Shown: piece after piece, positions 1 through 5,838 of the stretch
How the letters are laid out: each line of letters opens with the position of its first letter
How positions within the stretch are numbered: the stretch's first letter is position 1
NCBI GenBank assembly: GCA_003140785.1
Contig: PLKY01000011.1
Coordinates: 3,486 to 9,638 of the forward strand
Length of the DNA stretch: 6,153 bases
Reading direction: 5' to 3'
From: Acidobacteriaceae bacterium
GTDB taxonomy: Bacteria; Acidobacteriota; Terriglobia; Terriglobales; Acidobacteriaceae
Position numbers and translations under genes: made by a program
The notes under the pieces: model-generated
The model's database searches: none
Told to the model about the DNA's origin: nothing
What the model saw: only the letters and a program-made list of their open reading frames with translations

Positions 1-662
1 ATTTTCAGCGCATGCCAACTGTTGTCGACGTATTTGATCATTTCCGCTGTATTGAGGTCCGTCCGTATCATCGGAGCCTCTACGTGTTCGTAGAGAGATG
101 CGAGTAAGTCGCCACTGGCTTGATCCAGTTCGCCGATAACTGTTTTTGGCGGGCTCCGGAAATCCTTAACTGCTGAGCCTTCTCTCAGGAATTCAGGGTT
201 ATTGCATATGCCGAAATCGACCCCGGCCCTTTTCCCGGAGAACTCCTCGAGGGTCGGAATAACGACTCCTCGCATGGTTCCGGGCAGGATCGTGCTGCGG
301 ATTGCGACTGTATGCCGGTTCGTCTTGGTTCGCAGGGCGTCCCCAATCTGTTCGCAGATTCGGCGAATGTAGCGAAGGTCGAGATTCCCGTTTGGCTGAC
401 TCGGCGTTCCAACGCAGATAAAGGAAAGATCTGTCTCGTGGATCGCCGCAGTTGGATCTTGGGTGGCGCGCAGGCTGCCCGCACGGACGGTTTCCGCGAT
501 AATCTCATTGATCTCGGCTTCTACGATTGGTGAAAGCCCGCGGTTGATCAGATCAACTTTGTCTGCAACCGGATCGATCCCAAGTACCTGGTGCCCTTCG
601 TCCGCAAAGCACCCCGCGGACACGGCTCCCACATAACCTAATCCGAAAATACTAATCCTCAA
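1..662 (-). CDS. algD: GDP-mannose 6-dehydrogenase (AlgD-like), 3' end outside window
   Basis: This enzyme oxidises GDP-mannose to GDP-mannuronic acid with two NAD+ in the cytoplasm, supplying an acidic sugar nucleotide for polysaccharide assembly. The visible 220 codons read without a break. An N-terminal Rossmann NAD-binding site begins at residue 3 (ISIFGLGYVGAV, GxGxxG). FICVGTPS follows at residues 81-88, NPEFLREG at 155-162, PPKTVIGE at 171-178, and AEMIKYVDNSWHALK at 206-220. The NSWHALK segment and PPKTVIGE match GDP-mannose dehydrogenases better than UDP-glucose dehydrogenases. From memory of the Pseudomonas enzyme, residue numbering agrees, with the conserved lysine at 210. The catalytic cysteine (near residue 268 in the family) lies beyond the window. 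The start is TTG at 662, supported by AAGGAG six bases upstream and by the family N-terminus MRISIFGLGYVGA. It follows the methyltransferase gene by 88 nt. Function is quite sure; whether the product is alginate-like is not. Confidence 0.93.
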   Translation of the reverse strand, partial: MRISIFGLGYVGAVSAGCFADEGHQVLGIDPVADKVDLINRGLSPIVEAEINEIIAETVRAGSLRATQDPTAAIHETDLSFICVGTPSQPNGNLDLRYIRRICEQIGDALRTKTNRHTVAIRSTILPGTMRGVVIPTLEEFSGKRAGVDFGICNNPEFLREGSAVKDFRSPPKTVIGELDQASGDLLASLYEHVEAPMIRTDLNTAEMIKYVDNSWHALK

Positions 663-668
663 AGCGCG

Positions 669-674
669 CTCCTT
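669..674 (-). promoter_or_regulatory. Shine-Dalgarno of the dehydrogenase gene, fixes TTG start
   Basis: AAGGAG (within AAAAGGAG) lies six bases before TTG at 662. There is no ATG in frame near the family N-terminus, so this ribosome binding site decides the non-ATG start. Confidence 0.75.
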
Positions 675-680
675 TTCGAA

Positions 681-712
681 GTTGCCTTCTGAAGAAAACA
701 GTCTCTGGCAAC
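681..712 (-). other. Small inverted repeat in spacer before the dehydrogenase gene
   Basis: GTTGCC (681-686) and GGCAAC (707-712) form a perfect 6-bp inverted repeat around a 20-nt loop. The loop itself contains a possible CTG/CAG pair. In the transcript the hairpin would end seven bases before the Shine-Dalgarno sequence of the TTG start. There is no T-run after it, so it is not an intrinsic terminator. It could be a weak mRNA structure, or chance. Confidence 0.3.
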
Positions 713-750
713 AGTCCCATTCAGTTCTTGTTCCATCGCGTTAAGCAGTC

Positions 751-1386
751 CTATTGTCCGGGCCGAAAGACCAGGACCATTGGTGATCCGGGCTTGTCAT
801 ATTTGGACAATTCCACAACGTCAAACTTGCTCTTGATCAAATCCATCTTTTTCTTAACGCGAAGTTTGATCTCCCCAGTCTGAAAATCGCCAGTGTAGAG
901 TCTTACGATAAAGACGCCATTGCTCTTGAGATACTTCGAGTATTTGTTCAGCAACTCCATAACCGACCCGTACGGAATGTGATACATGGACTCCCTGAAG
1001 AGGATTACATCAAATTTACGTGTGGGCATATAGCTGAGAAAGTCCGAGCAGACGAAACTATTCTTGTCGGCCCGACCATTTTCATTTGTCCGTCTCATTC
1101 CTTTGGCTAAGGCTGACTCCGATATGTCGACTCCGAGATATGTTGTGTATGCACTCTCGGCCAGTTCATTTGCCGTGTTGCCGGGCCCACAGCCGAGATC
1201 CAGAATGTCTCCACCCCGAGCATGCTTTTCCAAGTGCGCGTAGACACAGTCGCTCGCTGTGTCGTCAATAAAGTTCCATTTGTTGCCAGAGAATTCCTTG
1301 TCCCACAAAGCTTTCTTGATCTTCGTTGGGCCATAGCTTAAGAGAAACCCACGCGCGAAAGTTAATGCGCGCTGCACGATATACAT
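751..1386 (-). CDS. Class I SAM-dependent methyltransferase
   Basis: The 211-aa protein is predicted to transfer a methyl group from S-adenosylmethionine, with the acceptor unknown. The SAM site is clear: motif I ILDLGCGPGN at residues 61-70, the acidic GVDIS at 85-89 (D87 should contact the ribose), SDF at 114-116 for the adenine side, and DVILFRESMYHI at 126-137 as motif II. The C-terminal half gives the usual beta strands (GVFIVRLY, SPMVLVFR). Length is typical of a single-domain Methyltransf_11/25-like enzyme. The start at ATG 1386 has GGAGA seven bases upstream. It lies 282 nt after the GT2 gene and 88 nt before the GDP-mannose dehydrogenase gene, so O-methylation of a sugar in the same polymer is a reasonable inference. 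Nothing in the sequence identifies the substrate, and small-molecule or lipid methylation is also possible. Confidence 0.88.
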   Translation of the reverse strand: MYIVQRALTFARGFLLSYGPTKIKKALWDKEFSGNKWNFIDDTASDCVYAHLEKHARGGDILDLGCGPGNTANELAESAYTTYLGVDISESALAKGMRRTNENGRADKNSFVCSDFLSYMPTRKFDVILFRESMYHIPYGSVMELLNKYSKYLKSNGVFIVRLYTGDFQTGEIKLRVKKKMDLIKSKFDVVELSKYDKPGSPMVLVFRPGQ

Positions 1387-1668
1387 TTTCTGATCTCCAT
1401 GGAGAGTTTGCTCTCCGCACTTGTCTTAATAGAACAAAGTTGTTACCAGACATTGGGAAGCTGTTTGCGCAATTCAGCAAAAAACGATCAATGTTCCTGG
1501 ATTTGATTCCTAACCACGTTCACTCCGTCGCTGAATGAAATTGTTTTCCCGAACAGAATGCATCTCGCTCCGTCGAAGTCTGCAACTCGTTTGAACCAGG
1601 CGCAATACCTAATTTGTGGGTTCCGGCAGATTTGTGCTAGTCTCCCCCAATATCTTCGCGCCAAGGAA
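1387..1668. other. 282-nt spacer between GT2 and methyltransferase genes
   Basis: No convincing intact gene is seen. On the minus strand one frame is open for 62 codons (1676 down to the TGA at 1490-1488), overlapping the end of the GT2 gene in another frame. It lacks an ATG or a good ribosome binding site; the only early start is a TTG. The end near the methyltransferase carries nested repeats of GGAGAG and CTCTCC. I see no clear -35/-10 pair or terminator. The spacer could be a long leader or the residue of a decayed gene. Confidence 0.5.
1394..1416 (-). promoter_or_regulatory. Nested inverted repeats over the methyltransferase ribosome binding site
   Basis: In transcript order the segment reads GGAGAG, CAAA, CTCTCC, AT, GGAGA, then seven bases to the ATG at 1386. 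GGAGAG and CTCTCC form a perfect 6-bp hairpin with a 4-nt loop. The same CTCTCC, with the following GGAGA (the Shine-Dalgarno), forms a 12-bp DNA palindrome at 1394-1405. CTCTCC could therefore pair with the upstream copy, leaving the ribosome site free, or pair weakly with the ribosome site itself. The second pairing has a very tight loop, so a real switch is uncertain. Confidence 0.4.
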
Positions 1669-2700
1669 TCAACTTCTTACCAGGCTTCGCCTGAATTTGC
1701 GCCCGTCCAATTGAAACAGAAACCCGTCCCAGAGGCGTCCCAACGACCATTTAATACGCCCCAAAAAGACTTGGACCCGCCTGGCCCGTTGCCGCCCGAA
1801 AAGCGCCGAGATCCAAACGGCCTTCCAGGAGAGTGTCGGAAGTTGCAATTTTCCGCCCAAGCTCGCGGCAATCTCCTCGACTCGCTTTACGAGATCTGCC
1901 CTATCGGGATAGAAGAAATACACCCAGTTTTGTAGATAGATCACACAGGCTTCTCGCACTCTTTGGCTGTCTTCGAGCGAACGGATATATTGGATGTGCA
2001 GCTCCATTGAGCATAATTGTGCGACCATCTTTCTATCGGAATCACCAATGTAGCTCAAACTGTTAGGGCCGGCAGTGCGATAATAAACTTTTGCATCTGG
2101 TACAAAATGCACACCGTCGCAGGCAAGAAGAACTCGGCAAAAATACTCACCATCGTCATCTCCCAGTAATCTGGTGTCCCAAGGTCCCGCCGCCTCTGCG
2201 AGCTCACGACTCACTAGCCAAGTAGCCGTTTGCATGTAAAGATTCAGTTGCATCTTGCGTATCAGCCATTCGGCCGGAGACAGATCACACCACAATGCAC
2301 TTGGTATGAACTGCGTTCGATAATACCGATACAGGAATCTTCCCCAAGAGCCCGATAGAAGGATACGCGTACTCTGACATGGAGCCAATGCCTCCATCTG
2401 TCTGGCGATCTTGTCTGGCGCCATGAGATCGTCCGCATCCAGGTATTGAATGAATTCCCCCTTGCTCAACGAATAGGCGGTGTTGCGGGCAGCCGCAGCT
2501 CCTTGATTCTTCTGCGTCACAACCCGGAGCTGGCTGGATTCAAATCGCCGAGCAATTGCCAGGGTTCGGTCAGTCGAACCATCGTCAACAACGATGATCT
2601 CCTTCGGCTCCCACGTCTGCGCCAATGCAGAACGCAGAGTGTCAGAAATCCACGCCTGCGCGTTATACGCGGGAATGAGGATTGATACCAGGGGCCTCAT
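1669..2700 (-). CDS. Family 2 glycosyltransferase (GT-A fold)
   Basis: The 343-aa protein is predicted to transfer a sugar from a nucleotide-sugar donor to a carrier-linked glycan at the cytoplasmic face of the membrane. The N-terminal GT-A domain is typical: SILIPAYNA at residues 6-13, VVDDGSTDRT at 37-46 for nucleotide binding, GAAAARN at 67-73, and the metal-binding DADD at 88-91. The acidic cluster DDDGE at 181-185 sits where the family has its catalytic base (ED-type motif). The C-terminal part (about 230-343) is helical and basic, with no sure membrane span. The start at ATG 2700 has GGAGG eight bases upstream and overlaps the preceding stop as TAATG, so translation is probably coupled to the GT4 gene before it. 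Donor and linkage cannot be told. The family call is firm. Confidence 0.92.
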   Translation of the reverse strand: MRPLVSILIPAYNAQAWISDTLRSALAQTWEPKEIIVVDDGSTDRTLAIARRFESSQLRVVTQKNQGAAAARNTAYSLSKGEFIQYLDADDLMAPDKIARQMEALAPCQSTRILLSGSWGRFLYRYYRTQFIPSALWCDLSPAEWLIRKMQLNLYMQTATWLVSRELAEAAGPWDTRLLGDDDGEYFCRVLLACDGVHFVPDAKVYYRTAGPNSLSYIGDSDRKMVAQLCSMELHIQYIRSLEDSQRVREACVIYLQNWVYFFYPDRADLVKRVEEIAASLGGKLQLPTLSWKAVWISALFGRQRARRVQVFLGRIKWSLGRLWDGFLFQLDGRKFRRSLVRS

Positions 2701-2702
2701 TA
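2698..2702 (-). promoter_or_regulatory. TAATG stop/start overlap between GT4 and GT2 genes
   Basis: The TAA stop of the upstream glycosyltransferase (2702-2700) shares its last A with the ATG of the GT2 gene (2700-2698), and GGAGG lies within the upstream gene's end. This arrangement favours termination-reinitiation and says the two genes share a transcript. Confidence 0.9.
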
Positions 2703-3965
2703 TGGTGTCCTCCCCAACATTTGCGCATACGCCCTCAGGGTCGAATCAGCGACTGCATTCCAAGAGTGATTCACATTCGCATACTCCATGAGTTCGTACC
2801 TTCCGACATTCAAATTCTTGAACAAATCGCTTGCAAAGTATCTCTCCACGACTTTGGCCATATCCGCCGGATCGGCTGGCTTACAGAGGAATCCCGTACT
2901 CCCCTCGACGATATCTTCACGGAACGATCCCACATCAGTCGCGATCACAGGCAGCCCAAAACCGTAAGAAATAAACAGCACGCCGCTCTGGAATATCTCC
3001 TTGTATGGAAGGACAAGCACGTCCGCCGCTTTGAAATACAGTTCCATTTCTTCATCTGGAATGAACTGGGTCTTCATCATAACCCGCTCCCGAATGAAGC
3101 TACTCTCCACCGTTTGCATAATTCCGTGGAGATACTCTTCGGACCCTTTTTTCGGCTCTCCCGCGATAATCAGCCGGTAATTCGCAAGCGGATCGGCTGC
3201 AATTAGTCGAAAAGCGTCGAGCAGGTATTCGATGCCTTTATAAGGCCTGATTTTGCCGAAGTACAGGATCGCCTTTTCGTCATCTCTCACTCCCAAACAT
3301 CGCTTGGCATCAAATGGGGTGAGGTTAGTGTTGGGAACAGCATTGTTAATCGGATACCTGAGTACGGTCACCTTCTCGGCAGCCACTCCGAAGTCATGAC
3401 AGAGCTCACTCTTCATTTTTTGCGTGTGTACGAAAATGTGATTACAGAGCCGGTATTGAATTCCGAGTGTTCCACGATTGATTAAAGAATCTTTTCGGTC
3501 GCGTTTTGCGCCATTTACATTGTGTGCAGTAAATGCAATCTTCTTCCCGCACATTCTGTAGAACAGCATCATGATCGTGCGATCGAAGATCTCAAGCTCG
3601 TTGTTCCACAAGATATGCAGGATCGGGGGACTAGACTGCAGCACATATCGGATAAGCCTGACGTAGTAGACAAGTAACTTAGACACCTTCTGAACTACAT
3701 TAGCGTTGTTTCGCTGGCTACCACGGAAGTTTAGAAATCGCAGATTGGGTGCCGTATGAAGCTCAGGACTATCGACTTCATCGCTGCCAACAACGTCCAA
3801 GCAAATTCCCTTCGAAATGAGCCCCATCGCCAGCGCAAACGCGTAGTGCCTGTCCTGGCAGCCTGTCAGTAGACCAACCTCGATTTCTGACGACGACCCG
3901 CATACGGCCGTCTGAATGTCGACCTCTGCTGCAGACGACTTTTCGGCAATGTTACTCATTTTCAT
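2700..3965 (-). CDS. Family 4 glycosyltransferase (GT-B fold)
   Basis: The 421-aa protein should transfer a sugar with retention of configuration to a lipid-linked or free glycan acceptor in the cytoplasm. The N-terminal acceptor domain begins near residue 28 (EVGLLTGCQDRHYAFALAMG) after a polar leader of about 27 residues. FTAHNVNG follows at 145-152. The donor-binding half has LYFGKIRPYKGIEYL at 234-248 and LIIAGEP at 265-271. The motif region starts YKEIFQSGVLF (321-331) and continues to GLPVIATDVGS. E323 holds the first position of the EX7E motif, but the second Glu is F331. I recall related GT4 proteins with the same YKEIFQSGVLF form, so this may be a subfamily trait rather than a defect. 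The ATG at 3965 has no good Shine-Dalgarno, and an in-frame TAA lies two codons upstream, so translation can start only here or at the ATG two codons later. A 413-nt spacer precedes it. Confidence 0.92.
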   Translation of the reverse strand: MKMSNIAEKSSAAEVDIQTAVCGSSSEIEVGLLTGCQDRHYAFALAMGLISKGICLDVVGSDEVDSPELHTAPNLRFLNFRGSQRNNANVVQKVSKLLVYYVRLIRYVLQSSPPILHILWNNELEIFDRTIMMLFYRMCGKKIAFTAHNVNGAKRDRKDSLINRGTLGIQYRLCNHIFVHTQKMKSELCHDFGVAAEKVTVLRYPINNAVPNTNLTPFDAKRCLGVRDDEKAILYFGKIRPYKGIEYLLDAFRLIAADPLANYRLIIAGEPKKGSEEYLHGIMQTVESSFIRERVMMKTQFIPDEEMELYFKAADVLVLPYKEIFQSGVLFISYGFGLPVIATDVGSFREDIVEGSTGFLCKPADPADMAKVVERYFASDLFKNLNVGRYELMEYANVNHSWNAVADSTLRAYAQMLGRTP

Positions 3966-4000
3966 GGCTTATATACGCTCGGGCATCGCAACTGTTTTAA

Positions 4001-4013
4001 GTTCTTCAAGAAC
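4001..4013. promoter_or_regulatory. 13-bp palindrome, possible operator
   Basis: GTTCTTCAAGAAC is a perfect inverted repeat with 6-bp arms and one central base. It lies 35 bases upstream of the ATG of the 421-aa glycosyltransferase. The position and symmetry suit a repressor or activator site. I do not recognise the cognate regulator, and chance is possible. Confidence 0.3.
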
Positions 4014-4188
4014 ACAAAAAAACGGGGCGCACGGCATGCTGAACGCGGGGGATTTCACGTCGCGTGGAGCAACGGGACGAGACGACCTCAAGCTTCGCAG
4101 AGCGCCGAGTACCTTCCTTGTATTCCGAGCGATTGAGAAAACACGCGCCCGCCGAAGTTGTATTCATCGCGACAAATGAAAAGTTCAA

Positions 4189-4217
4189 ATAATACGTTGA
4201 ATCACTCCGGTTTCCAA
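4189..4217 (-). promoter_or_regulatory. Possible sigma-70-type promoter
   Basis: TTGGAA (4217-4212) and TATTAT (4194-4189) are spaced by exactly 17 bases, matching TTGACA and TATAAT at 4/6 and 5/6 positions. Transcription would start near 4182 and give a leader of about 215 nt before the GT4 gene at 3965. An inverted repeat TTCAA-N8-TTGAA (4183-4200) overlaps the -10 box and could be a regulator site. This is inference from consensus only. Confidence 0.35.
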
Positions 4218-4228
4218 AGGCGCGCCAT
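4202..4228 (-). CDS. Putative 8-codon leader ORF behind a strong ribosome binding site
   Basis: GGGGAGGAG (4246-4238) is among the strongest Shine-Dalgarno sequences in the window. Nine bases after it comes an ATG whose frame reads MARLWKPE and stops at TGA (4204-4202). The same frame is open further upstream to an ATG at 4321 (39 aa in total), but that one has no ribosome site. It may be a leader peptide, the start of a gene destroyed by a nonsense mutation, or chance purine-rich sequence. I assign no function. Confidence 0.2.
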   Translation of the reverse strand: MARLWKPE

Positions 4229-4378
4229 CAATCGATGCTCCTCCCCTTTCCGATGAATCTTCTTGCTTGGCACGCCCAATTCGTTCCGTCGACGACTCGA
4301 TGATCTCCCTGTGCAATTCATAACCGGGGCTGTCAGCCTATCAGGACAACCTCGCGACCTTCGGCCTCCCCAGACTGC

Positions 4379-5743
4379 CTATCCCGACGCTGGACTCTTG
4401 GCGTACGGCGAGGTAGGTGATGGAAGAGCCGCCAAACCTGTAGCCAACAACTTCGGTGGAAGAAGCTCTGGCTTTGGACCGCGCTTCAAGACCCATTCGA
4501 GGATTCTCGTTGTGTCCTGCGCCTTCGCGTCCCATGTGAGACGCTCGCGCGCATAAGTCACGGCTTGCCTTTGCAGTCTCCTTAGCAGGCTCCGATTACC
4601 CGCGAGTTCTGCCAGCGCCTTCTCAATTTGCGCTACGATATCGCTCTCGTTCGTAAGGGGAACCTTATACCCTACTTCCGGATAAATGATGTCTCCGGGT
4701 CCGCCAAAGTCTACAACAACAGGCACTATACCCAGTGCCAGAGCCTCAAATACGACGCCTCCTCCGAAGTCTCGCAACGAGGGAAACACCAATACGTCGG
4801 AAGCTCCCAGTCGGCTCAAGACTTCTTTATGACCAACCCATCCGCAAAACGAGACGGTCTTGGCAATTCCGAGAGTAGTCACGAGTTGTTCAAGGCGGCT
4901 ACGCTCCGGCCCGTCGCCGACCACAGTAAATCGAGCCAATCCGTCTCGCAAGAGCGGAGCGGCCGCACGCAGAGCAAGATCGCAAGCCTTCCGGGGAACC
5001 AAACCGCCCACGAAGATTAGTTCAAGATTGTCGTGCGCCTTCGGAGTATTTGGATTGCCCTCGACCATAGAGCGGCTAACCCCATTCTCCGGAACAAAAA
5101 AGACTTTATCGGGATAAGCTGCAAATTCTGCGCAGGTCTGTGACGAATTAGCAATGATTGCTGCCGCATTGCGATAAGTGGAGCGAGCGAGGGGCAGATA
5201 GCGATATAGTTTGCGCGCGCCGGAGATCCATTCCTTCTGGTTCTCGAGCTGGCTAAATCCGGAAGGCCAGGGCAAGCCACCATTGATTGGCCCGATCACA
5301 AAGGGAATAGGTCCCTTACGCAGGAGGAACGCGAAAGGACTCGGTACAACCGCAGACATCGGCAGAACACGCAGGACGACGTCAAATTCACCGGCCCTGA
5401 TGCGGCGACGCAATTGCCGCCAGGCATACCATTCAAAGGCGAGAGAAAACGGATAACTGAAGGCAGTCAGCACCTGGGTATCAAAGTTGTATTTGAAGAC
5501 CCAGCGCAAACACCAGGCATAGATGCGCTCGAGCATCGGCATCCGAACCACCTCGATGGTGCGAAAGGGGCCTTTGGCGCGGCGCACGTTTCCCTCGCTG
5601 GGCGATCCAATCACCAACGACACATCATGAAGTTCGGCAAGCGCCGCAGCATGACAATAGGTGACAAAGGGCATGCTGACAGCATCCGGATCACAGAACG
5701 GTGCTAGCAGCAAAATGCGTAGCCGACTCATACCCTCTTCCAT
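4379..5743 (-). CDS. Family 4 glycosyltransferase (GT-B fold)
   Basis: The 454-aa protein is predicted to be a retaining glycosyltransferase adding one sugar of the repeat unit. The N-terminal acceptor domain starts at RILLLAPFCDPDAVS (9-23), with VIGPINGGLPWPSGF at 149-163, a segment I associate with this GT4 subgroup. The donor-binding domain shows FVGGLVPRKACDLAL at 244-258, VVGDGPERSRLE at 274-285, and PSLRDFGGGVVFEALALG at 321-338. In the last, D325 and E333 form a D-x7-E version of the usual EX7E motif. The last 35 residues are a proline-rich tail outside the fold. The ATG at 5743 has AGAGG nine bases upstream. The ATG at codon 5 (5731) would give the more usual MSRLRIL start, but its AGAGGG sits too close. 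It follows the membrane-protein gene by 95 nt. Confidence 0.92.
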   Translation of the reverse strand: MEEGMSRLRILLLAPFCDPDAVSMPFVTYCHAAALAELHDVSLVIGSPSEGNVRRAKGPFRTIEVVRMPMLERIYAWCLRWVFKYNFDTQVLTAFSYPFSLAFEWYAWRQLRRRIRAGEFDVVLRVLPMSAVVPSPFAFLLRKGPIPFVIGPINGGLPWPSGFSQLENQKEWISGARKLYRYLPLARSTYRNAAAIIANSSQTCAEFAAYPDKVFFVPENGVSRSMVEGNPNTPKAHDNLELIFVGGLVPRKACDLALRAAAPLLRDGLARFTVVGDGPERSRLEQLVTTLGIAKTVSFCGWVGHKEVLSRLGASDVLVFPSLRDFGGGVVFEALALGIVPVVVDFGGPGDIIYPEVGYKVPLTNESDIVAQIEKALAELAGNRSLLRRLQRQAVTYARERLTWDAKAQDTTRILEWVLKRGPKPELLPPKLLATGLAALPSPTSPYAKSPASG

Positions 5744-5838
5744 TGCGAAATACCTCTAGGTCCAAAATGACGGCCGGACGTAATGTTAGATCGATTTCTC
5801 TCTTCCGGCTGCTGGGACATTAGTTGCCTTGTTGTCTA
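5744..5838. other. 95-nt spacer with a weak inverted repeat
   Basis: The spacer separates the membrane-protein gene from the 454-aa glycosyltransferase gene. GCCGGA (5773-5778) and TCCGGC (5804-5809) are inverted repeats around 25 nt, with no T-run after them, so a terminator is unlikely. I see no clear promoter. Confidence 0.35.

Larger units (their letters stand above)
3966..4378. other. 413-nt spacer between the two GT4 genes
   Basis: No intact gene of normal size is supported. On the minus strand the frame of the upstream GT4 gene stays open for 58 codons after its TAG, ending at the TGA at 4204-4202. The spacer also holds GGCTGTCAGCC (4328-4338, an 11-bp palindrome without a T-run), a strong Shine-Dalgarno before a very short ORF, a promoter-like pair, a T7 run in the transcript sense (4015-4021) with no stem before it, and a 13-bp palindrome near the next gene. 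It may be a promoter and leader region for the downstream genes, or the scar of a lost gene. Confidence 0.5.

Noticed and set aside
185..508. 107-aa ORF on the minus strand and 73-aa ORF on the plus strand (312-533)
   Set aside because: Both lie inside the GDP-mannose dehydrogenase reading frame, which has clear family motifs throughout; they are out-of-frame shadows.
1265..1480. 71-aa minus-strand ORF across the methyltransferase start
   Set aside because: It overlaps the methyltransferase in another frame, starts at TTG without a ribosome site and has no recognisable motif.
1558..1935. 125-aa plus-strand ORF
   Set aside because: Mostly antisense to the GT2 C-terminus, with biased composition and no ribosome site or motif.
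2682..3206. 174-aa plus-strand ORF
   Set aside because: Entirely antisense to the well-supported 421-aa glycosyltransferase; its length follows from the codon use of the true gene.
4015..4040. T7 run in the transcript sense after GC-rich sequence, as an intrinsic terminator
   Set aside because: No inverted repeat of useful length precedes the T-run; the best pairing is GCA/TGC of three bases.
3916..4188. 87-aa plus-strand ORF (3916-4179) and 60-aa minus-strand ORF (4006-4188) in the long spacer
   Set aside because: Neither has a Shine-Dalgarno or family resemblance; their composition (rich in Arg, Ser, Cys) looks like translated non-coding sequence.
4328..4338. GGCTGTCAGCC palindrome as a terminator for the 454-aa glycosyltransferase gene
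   Set aside because: The loop is a single base and no T-run follows.
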